Shown here: one piece after another, positions 1-11,300 of the stretch
How positions within the stretch are numbered: the first letter of the stretch is position 1
How the letters are laid out: the number at the start of each line of letters is the position of its first letter
Assembly: GCA_029379215.1 (NCBI GenBank)
Contig: JAQYWO010000045.1
Coordinates: 1 to 40,238 of the forward strand
Length of the DNA: 40,238 nt
Reading direction: 5' to 3'
Origin: Rhizonema sp. PD37
GTDB lineage: Bacteria > Cyanobacteriota > Cyanobacteriia > Cyanobacteriales > Nostocaceae
Made by a program: the position numbers and the translations under genes
Notes under the pieces: model-generated
What the model saw: the letters and a program-made list of their open reading frames with translations, nothing else
Databases searched by the model: none
What the model was told of the DNA's origin: nothing

Positions 1-21
1 GTAAATATATTTTATTTTTAG

Positions 22-60
22 AATGCTTACTGGGAAAAAGTTTTAAGCATTTTTTATTTT
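22..60 (+). terminator. Rho-independent terminator-like hairpin
   Basis: Arms AATGCTTA (22-29) and TAAGCATT (44-51) form an 8-bp stem that runs directly into a T-rich tail (50-60). It would end a transcript entering from the left of the window; no gene for it lies inside the window. Confidence 0.55.
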
Positions 61-299
61 TATTTCTCTCTCTAGATATTAAACTTTACTCTGCATGGAT
101 TACAGATACTATTTGAAGTGTCTGGGCAGATTTACATAATTAGGACTTCCGCATGTTTACAAATAAACCATTATGTGATTTTACTCAATTTGGTAGTTTC
201 ATTTTTTTTGTAACAAATGCAAGATGATAGCGCTTCGGCTCTTGGCAACAGCACACATCAGTATCGCCTAAACCAAAGGTAGCGTTCACGTCTTATCTT

Positions 300-436
300 C
301 TAGAACACCGATTCATTAATAAAATACAAGATTGAGAAAGCCCGTTTTAACGTCTTTTACAACCAAACATCCTTGTTGTAACCTAACGAAACCTAGTTTT
401 TTCGTCATGATTCCGATTACTGAATCGGTGTTCTAG
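300..436. mobile_element. MITE-like element with perfect 16-bp terminal inverted repeats
   Basis: CTAGAACACCGATTCA at 300-315 is the exact reverse complement of TGAATCGGTGTTCTAG at 421-436. The 137-bp interval has no ORF. Size and perfect terminal repeats fit a non-autonomous miniature element. No clear target duplication is visible, and the parent transposase family is unknown. Confidence 0.6.
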
Positions 437-595
437 TATTTCGGTCATCAATATAATTCCTCATGACATCTTGAGGACTACCGAACTACCAAAAAACCTA
501 TACCTGTGGGTGAGGGCATCACAAGTTCAAGTACTTTTTGCTACATACCCGTTACATTTGGTCATTATTATTTATTAACTGTTTCAAATATTTTT

Positions 596-654
596 AGTAA
601 CCGTTCTGGGAGGTGCTCGTTAGAAAAACCCCCCGGAACGGTTACTATTTTTAT
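596..654 (+). terminator. Strong hairpin with T-tract
   Basis: AGTAACCGTTC (596-606) pairs perfectly with GAACGGTTACT (636-646), with further G/C pairing inside, and is followed by ATTTTTAT. The T-tract lies on the + strand side, so it would stop rightward transcription and insulate the cluster from upstream. No gene lies immediately before it, so it may terminate a long leader or belong to decayed DNA. Confidence 0.6.
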
Positions 655-1309
655 GATTCGCTTAAGTGTCTTAACTGTCCACTGATCTTGTCTTAAGAGC
701 TATTGCTTTTTCTAAATAAACCTGAAATGATTGCGATGCTTATACCAATTATCGAGAAAATTTCGCTTGAACTGACCCTCTTTGCGTCTTCCCAAAATCC
801 AGGGGACGCCTACAGGCAGGGGGTAATTATGTGCATCTTCACAGAGAAAAGGTATTAGATTAAAGCTTTTGTACTTAGTCGCGCAATTAACATTCATTTT
901 TTCAAGGCAAAATTATGGTGTTACTTGTATTGCATTATGTTGATAAACCTGAGATGATTGGTAAGCCGAAGTGAATAATATTTTTTTTATAACTGCAATT
1001 TCGGCTTGAATATTAGGATTTTAAAGAAAAAAGAGGTCTCTGATTGAAGACAGACCCCATCTTGGCAAAAGCTGATTGATGAGATACGTGGCCATGTGTG
1101 AAATTATTTTTTATGAAAGATTGCAGTTTGTTACCTAAGAGGATAATGTTATAAAAAAAGTTAAAATTGTTGAGGAAGAATTTCAATTACTTTTTAGAGA
1201 AAGTAAGATGTCTATCTAAGTAAAGCAAAATATTGAGCGTATGCATCTCTAAGAAAAAAATCCAAATATCTGTTGTAATACGGATGGCTGAAATATACAA
1301 TATTGGTTT

Positions 1310-4300
1310 ATGACTATTTGTTTAGATAATTTCCAAAATCCTCTAGATAAATTTTCAACTTTAGTAGAATTGCTACGTTACAGAGCAGAAATTCAGCCAG
1401 ATCAAAAGGCTTACACTTTTCTGCGAGATGGAGAAACTGAAGAAATCAGTTTGACTTATCGAGAACTAGATCAACTTGCACGGGTGATCGCTACCCGTCT
1501 TCAGTCTTTAAGAGCTTCTGGAGAACGCGCTCTGCTATTGTATCCACCAGGTTTAGACTTCATTGCTGCCTTCTTCGGCTGTTTGTATGCCGATGTTGTA
1601 GCGGTTCCAGTGTATCCACCCAAGCAGAACCAAAGTCTATCTAGACTGCAGGCGATCGCATCAGATGCTCAAACAGCAATAGCACTGACTGTTAACTCTA
1701 CTCTCACTCAGATCCAAAGCCAATTTGCCCAAAAGCCTGAGTTTACCGATATGTTATTGCTGGCTACCGATAGCATAGCTATTGATGAGGCATCAAATTG
1801 GCAACAAGTGCAAGTAGATCGGGATACTCTAGCTTTTCTCCAGTACACTTCTGGTTCTACGGGAACGCCCAAGGGTGTAATGGTAAGTCATGGCAACCTG
1901 CTGCAAAATTCTCAGTATATACAACAGATATGGGAGTACAACTCACAAAGCGTCATGGTAACGTGGCTGCCTGTCTTCCATGACATGGGATTGATTTATG
2001 GGGTTCTCCAACCTCTTTATCAAGGGTTTCCCTGTTACATGATGGCTCCTGTATCTTTTATTCAAAAACCGATACGATGGCTTCAGGCAATTTCGCGCTA
2101 CAAAGCAACTCATAGTGGTGCTCCTAATTTTGCCTACGAACTTTGTGTCCTCAAGACTACACCCGAAGAAAGGGCAACCCTCGATTTAAGTAGCTGGCAC
2201 ATGACGTTAAATGGTGCCGAACCAGTCAGAGCAGACACCATCAAACAATTTACCCAAGCTTTTCAATCTTGTGGTTTTGACTTAGCAACGTTTTGTCCCG
2301 GCTACGGTTTAGCAGAAGCAACCTTAGTAGTAACTGGAGTGCAAAACAAAAACGTACCAATTTTCTGTACAGTACAGGTAGAAGCGTTAGCACACAATCA
2401 GGTAATAGAAAGCAAAGGTGAGGAGAAACAACAGACCCTTGTAGGATGCGGAAAGCCCGGAATTGATACTAAGGTAATCATTGTTCATCCTGAATTATTA
2501 ACCGAATGTGCCCCGGCAGAAGTTGGAGAAATTTGGGTTTCTGGCTCTACCGTCGCTCAAGGATATTGGCAGCGAACAGAAGAAACTCAGAAAACTTTCG
2601 GTGCTTATTTAAAAGGCACCAAAGAAGGACCGTTTATGAGAACGGGGGATTTAGGATTTTTGAAAAATGGCGAGTTGTTCATCACAGGGCGACTCAAAGA
2701 CGTGATTATTGTCCGGGGTCAAAACCATTATCCTCAAGACATTGAACGGACAGTGGCACAGAGCCACCCAGCACTGCGACCTAATTGTGGGGCAGCTTTT
2801 ACAGTGGAAGTCGAGGGTAAAGAGCAATTAGCGATCATTCAAGAGGTAGAGCGCACTTGGCGGCGGAAGTTAGATGTAGAGATAGTAATGAGATCTATTC
2901 GTAAATCTGTCTCGCTAGAACATGAGTTGCAGATTTATGCAATAGTCCTGCTCGATACCGGGAGCATTCCTAAAACTTCCAGTGGTAAAATTCAACGCTC
3001 TGCTTGCCAAAGTGCATTTCTAGAAAAAAGCTTAAAGGTGGTAGCCTCTTGGGGCGATTCGTCCAGCCACACTTCAGAACAGTCTCGACCTAAAGCAGAA
3101 TCTCTAGCAAAACCAATTCAAGTTCGGCAAAAATCAGATTCTCACATTCAAAGTACTAATATCACAGCGGTAGGATATTCTAGTGAAGAACGTGCCAGCA
3201 AATTGATCGAATGGCTGCGCCTTTACGCTAACGAACGAATTAACTCCCAACTTATTGATGAGCGTCGGTGCATCCCACCCTATATTGTGCTCGATTTTGG
3301 AAATCATGGTCTTTTGGGTATGCAGGTGCCACCCGAATATGGGGGTCTTGGTCTTAGCAACTATGACACCATGCGTGTTATAGAACAACTTGGAGCCATA
3401 GACCAAACACTAGCTTCCTTTGTGATTGTTAACAACGTTCTCGGAATTCGTCCCATACTGAACTATGCGTCAAATACAGTTCGGGATGAACTACTTCCTA
3501 TCTTAGCCACAGGTCGCGAACTGGCTGCTTTTGCAATTACAGAAGCAGGCGCAGGGTCAAATACGCCAGCCATCTCAGCCAAAGCAATACCAGATACTCA
3601 TGGTGGCTGGCTCTTACAAGGCACTAAGATATGGAGCGGTTCAGCAGCATGGGCCGGTGCCATTAATGTTTTTGTTCAGCACCTTGATACCAATGGCAAA
3701 TCTGACGGAATCAGTGGCTTTGTTGTCCGTCAAGGAATGCAAGGTTTGCGCTCTGGACTCGAAGCCCTGACGATGGGAATGCGGGGCATGGTTCAGAATA
3801 CTGTACATTTAGACGGCGTAGCCGTTGATTCAGAGCATTTGCTGGGCAATCCAGGGCAAGGAATGAAAGCTGCTCAGGATGCGATGATGTATGCTCGATT
3901 AGCTCTGGCGGCTATGAGCGTAGGCGGGATGAAGCGTTGTGCCCAGTTGATGCTTCGCTATGCTGATCGCCGTTTTATATCAATCGGTCGCTTGCTAGAT
4001 AACCCAGTAACGCTGATGCGATTGAGCGATCTCACGGCAGCTATTACATCTGTGGAAATTCTGGTTGCTAAGATAAGCAGGTTACTTGACGATGGGAATT
4101 TTGTTCCACCGGAAGTTTATGCAATTTGCAAGACAACTGGCCCCGAGTTTTTCTGGAAGGCTGCTGATAGTCTCGTTCAGCTAGTAGGCGGTCGCGGTTA
4201 TATCGAGACGAACATCGCACCTCAGATCCTCCGTGATGCTAGAATACTTCGCATTTTTGAAGGTCCCACCGAAACCTTACAGATGTTTATTGGCTCCTGT

Positions 4301-5308
4301 GCTGTCAATAATAGTGCAACAATACACCACTTTCTCAACCACGAACTGGTAGCACCACTAATTTCTCATCGTTTGAGAGAGGCTGTTGAAAAAATTCGCG
4401 ATCGCTACACCCAAGCTCATGCTCCCTTTTCAGACCAAATCTCTGCAAAGCGTTGGGGATATCTACTCATCGGCGAACTTGTCTCCTTTGCAGTTTTATG
4501 GGCGGTAACTCAACAAGCCTTTGAACGAATGCAATCAGAACCCCTACGCTGCGCTGTTGAGTGGACACAACGTCACTTTCAAGAAAAGCTGGAAACAGCC
4601 CTGCGTGGTACCCCGGCTGAATCTGTTTTATCAAATCCAGATGCCATTAGTGAGATCATACTGGATTATACAGAAGCGATCGGCAATATTGAACAAACTC
4701 TCGCAGGCGAAGACCATGAACTAGATGAACTGCTACGGCAAGACCGTTCTATACTTAGTTCGAGTCAAAAGTCCAACAACCAGGTAGAAATTTCTACCCC
4801 AATTGAAATGTCTAAGCCTGTAGAAGCTGACTCTGATGAGTTTCAAAATCTCTATCTTCAGACAGGTGAGACGATTCAGAACTGGATAGAAAATTGGCTG
4901 GTCAATAAATTAAAAGTTGATGCCAAAGTAGTAAACTCTAGTCAATCTTTTGCTGAATATGGTATGGATTCAGTCATAGCGGTAGAATTATCACAGGATT
5001 TAGAAGACTGGCTAGGACAAACTCTAGAACTTGAAGCTACGATTGTCTGGAACTTTCCCACAACTGAAGCTTTAGCTCATTATATAGCCAGCAAACTCAG
5101 CAGATCAAAACAAACTTCTCAAGTAAATTCACAGCAACGGTTCAACAGTGAAATCGAAAGCTCCAAGAATCTCGGACTAAAATTTCCAAAATCTAATGAG
5201 CAGATTGTAAAAATTCCAATGGATCTAGAAACACTCTCTGAAGAAGAACTAGCTAAATTACTTAGCGAGGAGATAGCAGTAAATAAAAGGAGAAAATCAA
5301 ATGAATAA
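1310..5308 (+). CDS. FAAL - acyl-CoA dehydrogenase - ACP loading protein
   Basis: Starter-unit enzyme of the lipopeptide pathway, 1332 residues. Residues about 15-600 are a fatty acyl-AMP ligase (YTSGSTGTPKG at 179-189), which activates a free fatty acid with ATP and loads it on the ACP. Residues about 640-1010 are an acyl-CoA dehydrogenase-type flavoprotein domain: ITEAGAGSN near 743-751, GGRGYIETN, and IFEGPTE with the expected catalytic Glu at E984. It probably desaturates the acyl-ACP. An ACP follows with the phosphopantetheine Ser in GMDS (S1221). The last 30 residues (LSEEELAKLLSEEI) look like a C-terminal docking helix for the next megasynthase. The start gives the usual FAAL beginning (FSTLVELLRYRAE), but no strong ribosome-binding site precedes it. 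Domain calls are secure; the substrate of the dehydrogenase is inferred. It opens a same-strand gene set that runs to the exporter. Confidence 0.93.
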   Translation: MTICLDNFQNPLDKFSTLVELLRYRAEIQPDQKAYTFLRDGETEEISLTYRELDQLARVIATRLQSLRASGERALLLYPPGLDFIAAFFGCLYADVVAVPVYPPKQNQSLSRLQAIASDAQTAIALTVNSTLTQIQSQFAQKPEFTDMLLLATDSIAIDEASNWQQVQVDRDTLAFLQYTSGSTGTPKGVMVSHGNLLQNSQYIQQIWEYNSQSVMVTWLPVFHDMGLIYGVLQPLYQGFPCYMMAPVSFIQKPIRWLQAISRYKATHSGAPNFAYELCVLKTTPEERATLDLSSWHMTLNGAEPVRADTIKQFTQAFQSCGFDLATFCPGYGLAEATLVVTGVQNKNVPIFCTVQVEALAHNQVIESKGEEKQQTLVGCGKPGIDTKVIIVHPELLTECAPAEVGEIWVSGSTVAQGYWQRTEETQKTFGAYLKGTKEGPFMRTGDLGFLKNGELFITGRLKDVIIVRGQNHYPQDIERTVAQSHPALRPNCGAAFTVEVEGKEQLAIIQEVERTWRRKLDVEIVMRSIRKSVSLEHELQIYAIVLLDTGSIPKTSSGKIQRSACQSAFLEKSLKVVASWGDSSSHTSEQSRPKAESLAKPIQVRQKSDSHIQSTNITAVGYSSEERASKLIEWLRLYANERINSQLIDERRCIPPYIVLDFGNHGLLGMQVPPEYGGLGLSNYDTMRVIEQLGAIDQTLASFVIVNNVLGIRPILNYASNTVRDELLPILATGRELAAFAITEAGAGSNTPAISAKAIPDTHGGWLLQGTKIWSGSAAWAGAINVFVQHLDTNGKSDGISGFVVRQGMQGLRSGLEALTMGMRGMVQNTVHLDGVAVDSEHLLGNPGQGMKAAQDAMMYARLALAAMSVGGMKRCAQLMLRYADRRFISIGRLLDNPVTLMRLSDLTAAITSVEILVAKISRLLDDGNFVPPEVYAICKTTGPEFFWKAADSLVQLVGGRGYIETNIAPQILRDARILRIFEGPTETLQMFIGSCAVNNSATIHHFLNHELVAPLISHRLREAVEKIRDRYTQAHAPFSDQISAKRWGYLLIGELVSFAVLWAVTQQAFERMQSEPLRCAVEWTQRHFQEKLETALRGTPAESVLSNPDAISEIILDYTEAIGNIEQTLAGEDHELDELLRQDRSILSSSQKSNNQVEISTPIEMSKPVEADSDEFQNLYLQTGETIQNWIENWLVNKLKVDAKVVNSSQSFAEYGMDSVIAVELSQDLEDWLGQTLELEATIVWNFPTTEALAHYIASKLSRSKQTSQVNSQQRFNSEIESSKNLGLKFPKSNEQIVKIPMDLETLSEEELAKLLSEEIAVNKRRKSNE
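5287..5293 (+). promoter_or_regulatory. Strong Shine-Dalgarno for the coupled small ORF
   Basis: AAGGAGA lies inside the last codons of the loading gene, 7 bases before ATG 5301. That ATG overlaps the end of the loading gene, whose TAA is at 5306-5308. By contrast, the PKS/NRPS start at 5398 has no good Shine-Dalgarno of its own. Confidence 0.65.
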
Positions 5309-5387
5309 ACTTAAGAATTTTTCTCAAATGATAGATACAATAAACAAGGTCATGAATTTTTCTCAAATGATAGATCCTATGACATAA
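5301..5387 (+). CDS. 28-residue small ORF coupling loading gene to PKS/NRPS
   Basis: A small ORF of 28 codons begins at ATG 5301, overlaps the end of the FAAL gene by 8 bases, and ends at TAA 5385-5387, ten bases before the PKS/NRPS start. It follows a strong Shine-Dalgarno (AAGGAGA). Its peptide contains NFSQMID twice, encoded by an exact 22-base repeat (5315-5336 and 5354-5375) spaced 39 bases, so the duplication keeps the frame. I recognise no family. It may be a translational-coupling leader that carries ribosomes to the weakly initiated 4634-codon gene, a real micropeptide, or a remnant of a longer downstream gene start. The layout is seen directly; the role is inference. Confidence 0.5.
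   Translation: MNKLKNFSQMIDTINKVMNFSQMIDPMT
5315..5375 (+). repeat. Exact 22-bp direct repeat, 13-codon period
   Basis: Two identical copies (5315-5336 and 5354-5375) start 39 bases apart, in the gap between the loading gene and the PKS/NRPS gene. Both lie in the same frame of the small ORF at 5301. Confidence 0.9.
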
Positions 5388-5397
5388 GAAAATTGAT

Positions 5398-8300
5398 ATG
5401 AGTAATACTTCAGATAATATAAACTATCGACTTTTGCTAAAAAATGCATATTTAGAACTCACGAATGCGCGTTCTAAACTTGATGCCATTGAGCAAGCAA
5501 GAACAGAACCAATTGCTATTGTCGGTATGGGGTGCCGCTTTCCAGGAGGTGTAAATAATCCAGAAGCATTTTGGCATCTTTTGTATGAGGGAAGACATGC
5601 AACGAAAGAAGTACCATCAAATCGCTGGGATATTGATTTTTACTATGATCCAGATCCCGAGGTACCAGGGAAGATGTACACGCGATACGGTGGATTTTTA
5701 AATGAAGTAGACAAGTTCGATCCTCAGTTCTTTGGGATTTCTCCGAGAGAAGCGACAAGTATAGATCCCCAGCAGCGGCTGCTTCTCGAAGTAACATGGG
5801 AGGCATTAGAAAACGCTTCAATTGCAGTAGAGGGTTTGAGAGGGAGCCAAACAGGAGTATTTATTGGAGTTGGCTTTGATGACTATTCACAATTAAGCAT
5901 AAATTCTGGTGATCCGACCTGTATTGATGCCTACACGTTATTAGGTAACAGCCAAAGTATTGCTGTCGGTCGCTTGTCATACATCTTGGGACTACAAGGT
6001 CCTACCATGCAATTAGATACTACCTGTTCTTCTTCGCTACTGGGAGTTCATTTAGCATGCTCCAGTTTGCGTTCAAGAGAATGTAATCTCGCCATAGCGG
6101 GTGGGGTGAACTTGATGCTCTCGCCAACAACTACAATTGGCTTTTGTAAGCTGAAAGCTTTAGCTCCTGACGATCGCTGCAAAAGCTTCGATGCTGATGC
6201 TGATGGCTATGTGCGGGGAGAAGGGTGTGGAATTATAGTGCTGAAGCGTCTGAGTGAAGCGATCGCAGACGGCGATAATATTTTAGCTACGATTAGAGGT
6301 TCGGCTGTCAATCATGATGGTCAGAGCAATGGACTCACAGCTCCCAACGGTTCTGCTCAAGAAGCGGTAATTCGTCAAGCATTGTTCAATGCTGGGGTAG
6401 AGCCAACTCAGATCCAATATGTGGAAGCTCATGGAACGGGGACACCTTTGGGAGATCCCATCGAAGTGTTGGCATTGGGAAAGGTATTAGCTCAAGGACG
6501 CTCAGAGGGCGATCGCCTAGCCATTGGTTCGGTAAAAACTAATATTGGTCATTTAGAAGCAGCTGCCGGGATAGCTAGTCTCATGAAAGTTGTGCTTGCG
6601 CTCCAGCACAAGTTAATTCCACCCACTTTACATCTGAAACAGCCAAATCCCTACATTCCTTGGCAGAAACTTCCAATTGAAGTGCCGACAGTGCCCACTC
6701 CCTGGTCTACAAAACAACACCCTCATTTGGCTGGAGTCAGTTCCTTTGGCATGAGTGGGACTAATGTGCATCTGATTATAGAGGAAGCACCAGTAGAAAG
6801 TCAAGAGTCAAAAAGCCAGGACGGTGAGTCCAGCACTGCAGACACAACGGAACGACCTGTATATCTTCTAACTTTGTCAGCTAAAAGTGAGAAGGCGCTT
6901 CAGCAGGTCATACGAAGTTATCAAGAGTTTCTGTTAAATCATCCTGAAGTATTTCTGGCAGATGTATGTTTTACAGCAAATACGGGGCGATCACATTTTG
7001 CCCACCGCCTCGCTGTAGTAGCACGAACAACCTCAGAGTTGGGTGAAAAGTTGAGTGTGATAGCTGCTGGTAATGAAACTGTTGGACTAGTAAGTGGAGA
7101 AGTATCGAGAAAACGTCCGAAAATAGCGTTTTTATTCACAGGTCAGGGTTCCCAGTATATCAATATGGGACGCGAACTCTACAACACTCACCCCATTTTC
7201 CGTCAAACATTGGATCAGTGTGATGAAATTCTGCGCCCATTCCTGGAACATTCACTGTTAGAAGTCCTCTATCCTCCTCAGGTAGAAGAGATGGGGATCT
7301 GGGGAGCTGGCGAGAAGTTTGTTGAAAATTCTCCCTCATCTTCCTCATCCGTGCCTATTGATCAAACCGCCTATACTCAACCTGCGCTGTTTGCTTTTGA
7401 ATATGCCCTGTATCAACTGTGGAAATCTTGGGGCATTGAACCAGATGTGGTGATGGGCCATAGTGTTGGGGAATATATGGCGGCAACTGTAGCAGGAATT
7501 TTTAGTCTGGAAGATGGACTCAAACTTATCGCCCATCGAGGACGGTTGATGCAGCAGCTGCCACCGGGAGGCGAGATGGTTTCGCTGACTGCTTCCGAAG
7601 AGGAAGTACGGCAAATCATCGCACCATTACAAGACAAAGTGGCGATTGCTGCCATTAATGGTCCGGAAAGTGTGGTAATCTCGGGAGCTAGTGAAGACAT
7701 TGGTACTATTTGCCACAAGTTAGAAGCGCAGGGAATCAAGACGAAGCTTTTGCAAGTATCCCATGCCTTCCATTCCCCACTGATGACACCAATGTTGAAG
7801 GAGTTTGAGCAAGTAGCCAATCATGTCACCTACAAACGACCCCAGATTCCACTAATATCCAATGTTACTGGACAACTAGCTGATGAGCAGATTACCACAC
7901 CGGAATACTGGGTAAGTCATGTGCGCCAAACGGTACGGTTTGCCACTGGTATGCAGACATTACATCAGCAAGGGTGTGATCTGTTCTTAGAGATTGGAGC
8001 CAAGCCGATTTTGTTGAGCATGGGTCATCAGTGCTTACCAGAAAAAGAGTGTTTTTGGCTACCTTCTTTGCGTACAGGAATACCAGAATGGCAACAACTG
8101 CTTTCTAGCTTGAGTCAATTATACGTTCAGGGAGTCAAGGTTGATTGGTTAGGGTTTGAGGGAGACTATCCGCACGCGAAAGTTGAACTACCGACTTATC
8201 CGTTTCAAAGACAGCGCTATTGGATTCAACAAGTAGAACAAACGATGAATGAAAAAGACTTGGCTGTAAATGGCAACAAACCGAAGTCAAAGTTAGATGC

Positions 8301-11300
8301 GACTTACACACCTAGCAGACGAGAAGAAATTTTAGCTACATTACAAGCCTTAGTCGGGAATTCACTGCAAGTTTCCCCATCAGATGTTAACATTCATGCT
8401 CCTTTTCTGGAAATGGGTGCAGATTCTATTATTCTCGTTGACGCCGTGCGTCAGATTGAAAACACCTATGACATCAAAATTGCAATTCGTCAGTTATTTG
8501 AAGATTTGACAACTATTTATACATTAGCTACGTACATAGACCAAAATTTATCTTCACAATGGGTTGAGCCATCGCCCCAACGACCTAATTTAAACGTACA
8601 ACCACAGCAGCCAGAGCAACTCACCTCTGCTCACTCAACTGCTGAATCGAGCCTTCATAGTAAACAGGATTCTGAATACAAAGGAACAACATCGTCTGAG
8701 ACAACCTTAGAACGAATTATGACGCAGCAGATCCAAGCTATGTCTCAATTAATGTCTCAGCAATTAGAGGTTTTGCGCGGCAACGGTTCGACTTCAAAAA
8801 GTTCATTGTCATCCCATGAACAGTTTCAATCTACTCCAGCTATAACGCCTGCTGTTGATTCGCAAAAGAAAGAGCAACACAACCAAATCTCTGAACTAAC
8901 ACCTTCTTCGACTCCAGCCAAGCCGGAGTTAAAGCAACCGTCACCTCAGGTATTTTCACCTCTTTCTTCTTTTCCAGGTGCCGATATCCAAGCAAATGTA
9001 CTCAGCCTGCGACAACAGCACCATATAGAAATACTGAGCGATCATTATAACAAGCGCCATCCAAAATCAAAACAGCTTGCACAAAGCTATCGTCCGGTAC
9101 TAGCTGATAGCAGAGCTACAGCTGGGTTCCGTCTCTCCATTAAGGAGATGGTATATCCTATCGCTGGAGAGCGAGCGGAAGGTTCTAGATTTTGGGATGT
9201 GGACGGGAATGAGTATGTAGATATTACTATGGGATTCGGGGTGCTTCTTTTTGGACATGATCCACAGTTCGTTACTGAAGCTGTTGAAAAGCACTATCAA
9301 CAAGGTTTAAAAATTGGTCCACAGTCTAAGTTAGCAGGAGAGGTTGCCCAGTTAATCTGCGAACTGACTGGTATGGAGCGCGTTACTTTCTGTAATTCAG
9401 GTACAGAAGCAGTGATGACAGCGCTACGTCTAGCACGCTCAGCGACAGGTCGTAGTAAAATTGCCTTATTTGCTGGTTCCTATCACGGTCAGTTTGATGG
9501 AATCTTAGCCACAGCGTTAGAGGGTAAGATTACAGCTGTACCCCTGGCTTCAGGAGTATCTCAGAACTTTGTTGAAAATGTTTTAGTACTGGATTATGGA
9601 AATCCAAAATCCATTGAGATTTTGCAAGTTCATGCTCAAGAATTAGCTGCTGTCTTAGTTGAGCCTGTGCAGAGTCGGCGACCGGATTTACAGCCCAAAG
9701 AGTTTTTACAGCAGTTAAGGCAATTGACTCAAGCATCAGGAACAGCACTGATTTTTGATGAAGTTCTCACAGGTTTTCGGATACATTCAGGTGGGGCACA
9801 AACATGGTTTGGGATTAAAGCAGATATCGTCACCTATGGAAAAATTATCGGCGGTGGGACTCCAATAGGGGTGGTTGCTGGAAAAGCCATTTATATGAAT
9901 GGTATTGATGGTGGTTTGTGGAACTATGGAGATGCTTCGTTTCCACAAGCAGAAAAGATATTTTTTGCCGGAACCTTTAATAAAAATCACACAGGGATGG
10001 TTGCGGCATTAGCAGTACTTCAGCATCTCAAGAAACAAGGCCCTTCACTTCAGCAGCAGTTAAATCAGCGCACATCGGAGTTAGCCCAAACACTTAACTC
10101 TTACTTTGAACAAGAAGATGTGCCCATCCGCATTGTGCATTTTGGTTCGCTGTTTCGTTTTGCTTTCTCCGGAAATCTAGATTTATTTTTTTATCATTTG
10201 ATTGACAAAGGTGTTTATATCTGGGAAGGGCGTAACTGTTTTCTTTCTACAGCACATACGGATGCGGATATCAATTATGTTATCCAAGCAGTCAAGGATA
10301 GTGTCAAGGAACTGCGGAATGGTGGTTTTTTCCAGTCAGGTTTAAGCGAGTTACTAACAACTAATAAGATCGCTGATGTGACAACAGTCCTTTCGGATAA
10401 AAACTTGACGCCATCTGCCTTGTTCTCAAATACCCAACAAACAATTGATGCACAAGCCAGTGAGGAATTGACAGATCACAGGGGGAGTCGAGATGAGTGC
10501 CGTCTCAGAGATTATATGCCTACCCCCCCAGAGATTGGCGATCGCCTCCTGTCGGAGTTCACTCAAGCAACTTGCCAACAAAAGATAAAAGTTTATGGAG
10601 AAGCAGTAACCCAGTTAGAAGCCTTAAGCATCACTTATGTTTTGAGAGCATTCCAGCAAATGGGATGGGAATTTCAACCTTCCCGGCGCTTCTCAACAAA
10701 ATTTATTGTCGAGCAATTGGGCATCATTGAGCAGCACCAACGGTTGCTCTTGCGCTTACTGGAGATGCTGGCAGAAGAAAAAGTGCTATATCAAGTCGAT
10801 GACTATTGGGAAGTCACTCAGGTAGTAGAAATTCCAAATATACAAGCACAAGAAATTGCATTTTTGGCTCAATACCCAGAAGTAGAAGCAGAACTGACTT
10901 TGCTCCAGCGTTGTGGTCAAAAACTCGCACAAGTTTTACAGGGAGAGTGCCACCCATTGGAGTTATTGTTCCCAAAGGGTAATACCACCACCCTAACCAA
11001 ACTATATCAGGATTCACCAGGATCTCAAGTGATGAACACCTTGGTGCAAAAGGCAGTTTCTGGAGTAATAGAGTGTTTACCACAGGAATGCAAGGTGCGA
11101 ATTCTGGAAATTGGCGGCGGAACTGGGGGAACAACGTCCTATATTCTGCCTCACCTGCTAAACCATCAGGCAGAATATGTATTTACTGATATTTCTCCTG
11201 TACTCATTTCCAAAGCTCAAAAGAAATTTGGCGATTATCCATTTGTATGCTGTCAGATTTTAGACATTGAGCAAGATCCTAAAACACAGACAAATGATTT

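Larger units (their letters stand above)
1..1309. other. Long gene-poor region upstream of the lipopeptide cluster
   Basis: No convincing coding region is visible in these 1.3 kb. The stretch holds two hairpin/T-tract structures (22-60 and 596-654), a small inverted-repeat element (300-436) and an imperfect 18-base direct repeat (716-733 and 943-960, one mismatch). A 61-codon minus-strand frame at 897-712 is open, but it looks like translated non-coding sequence. The cluster promoter presumably lies in the AT-rich stretch about 1100-1305, but no -35/-10 pair stands out enough to call. Confidence 0.6.

Noticed and set aside
712..897. 61-codon minus-strand frame in the left gene-poor region
   Set aside because: Composition (for example LPVGVPWILGRR) looks like translated repeat or decayed DNA; no ribosome-binding site or domain.
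10497..10730. 77-codon frame inside the PKS/NRPS gene
   Set aside because: Out-of-frame shadow within the linker and C-methyltransferase coding sequence.
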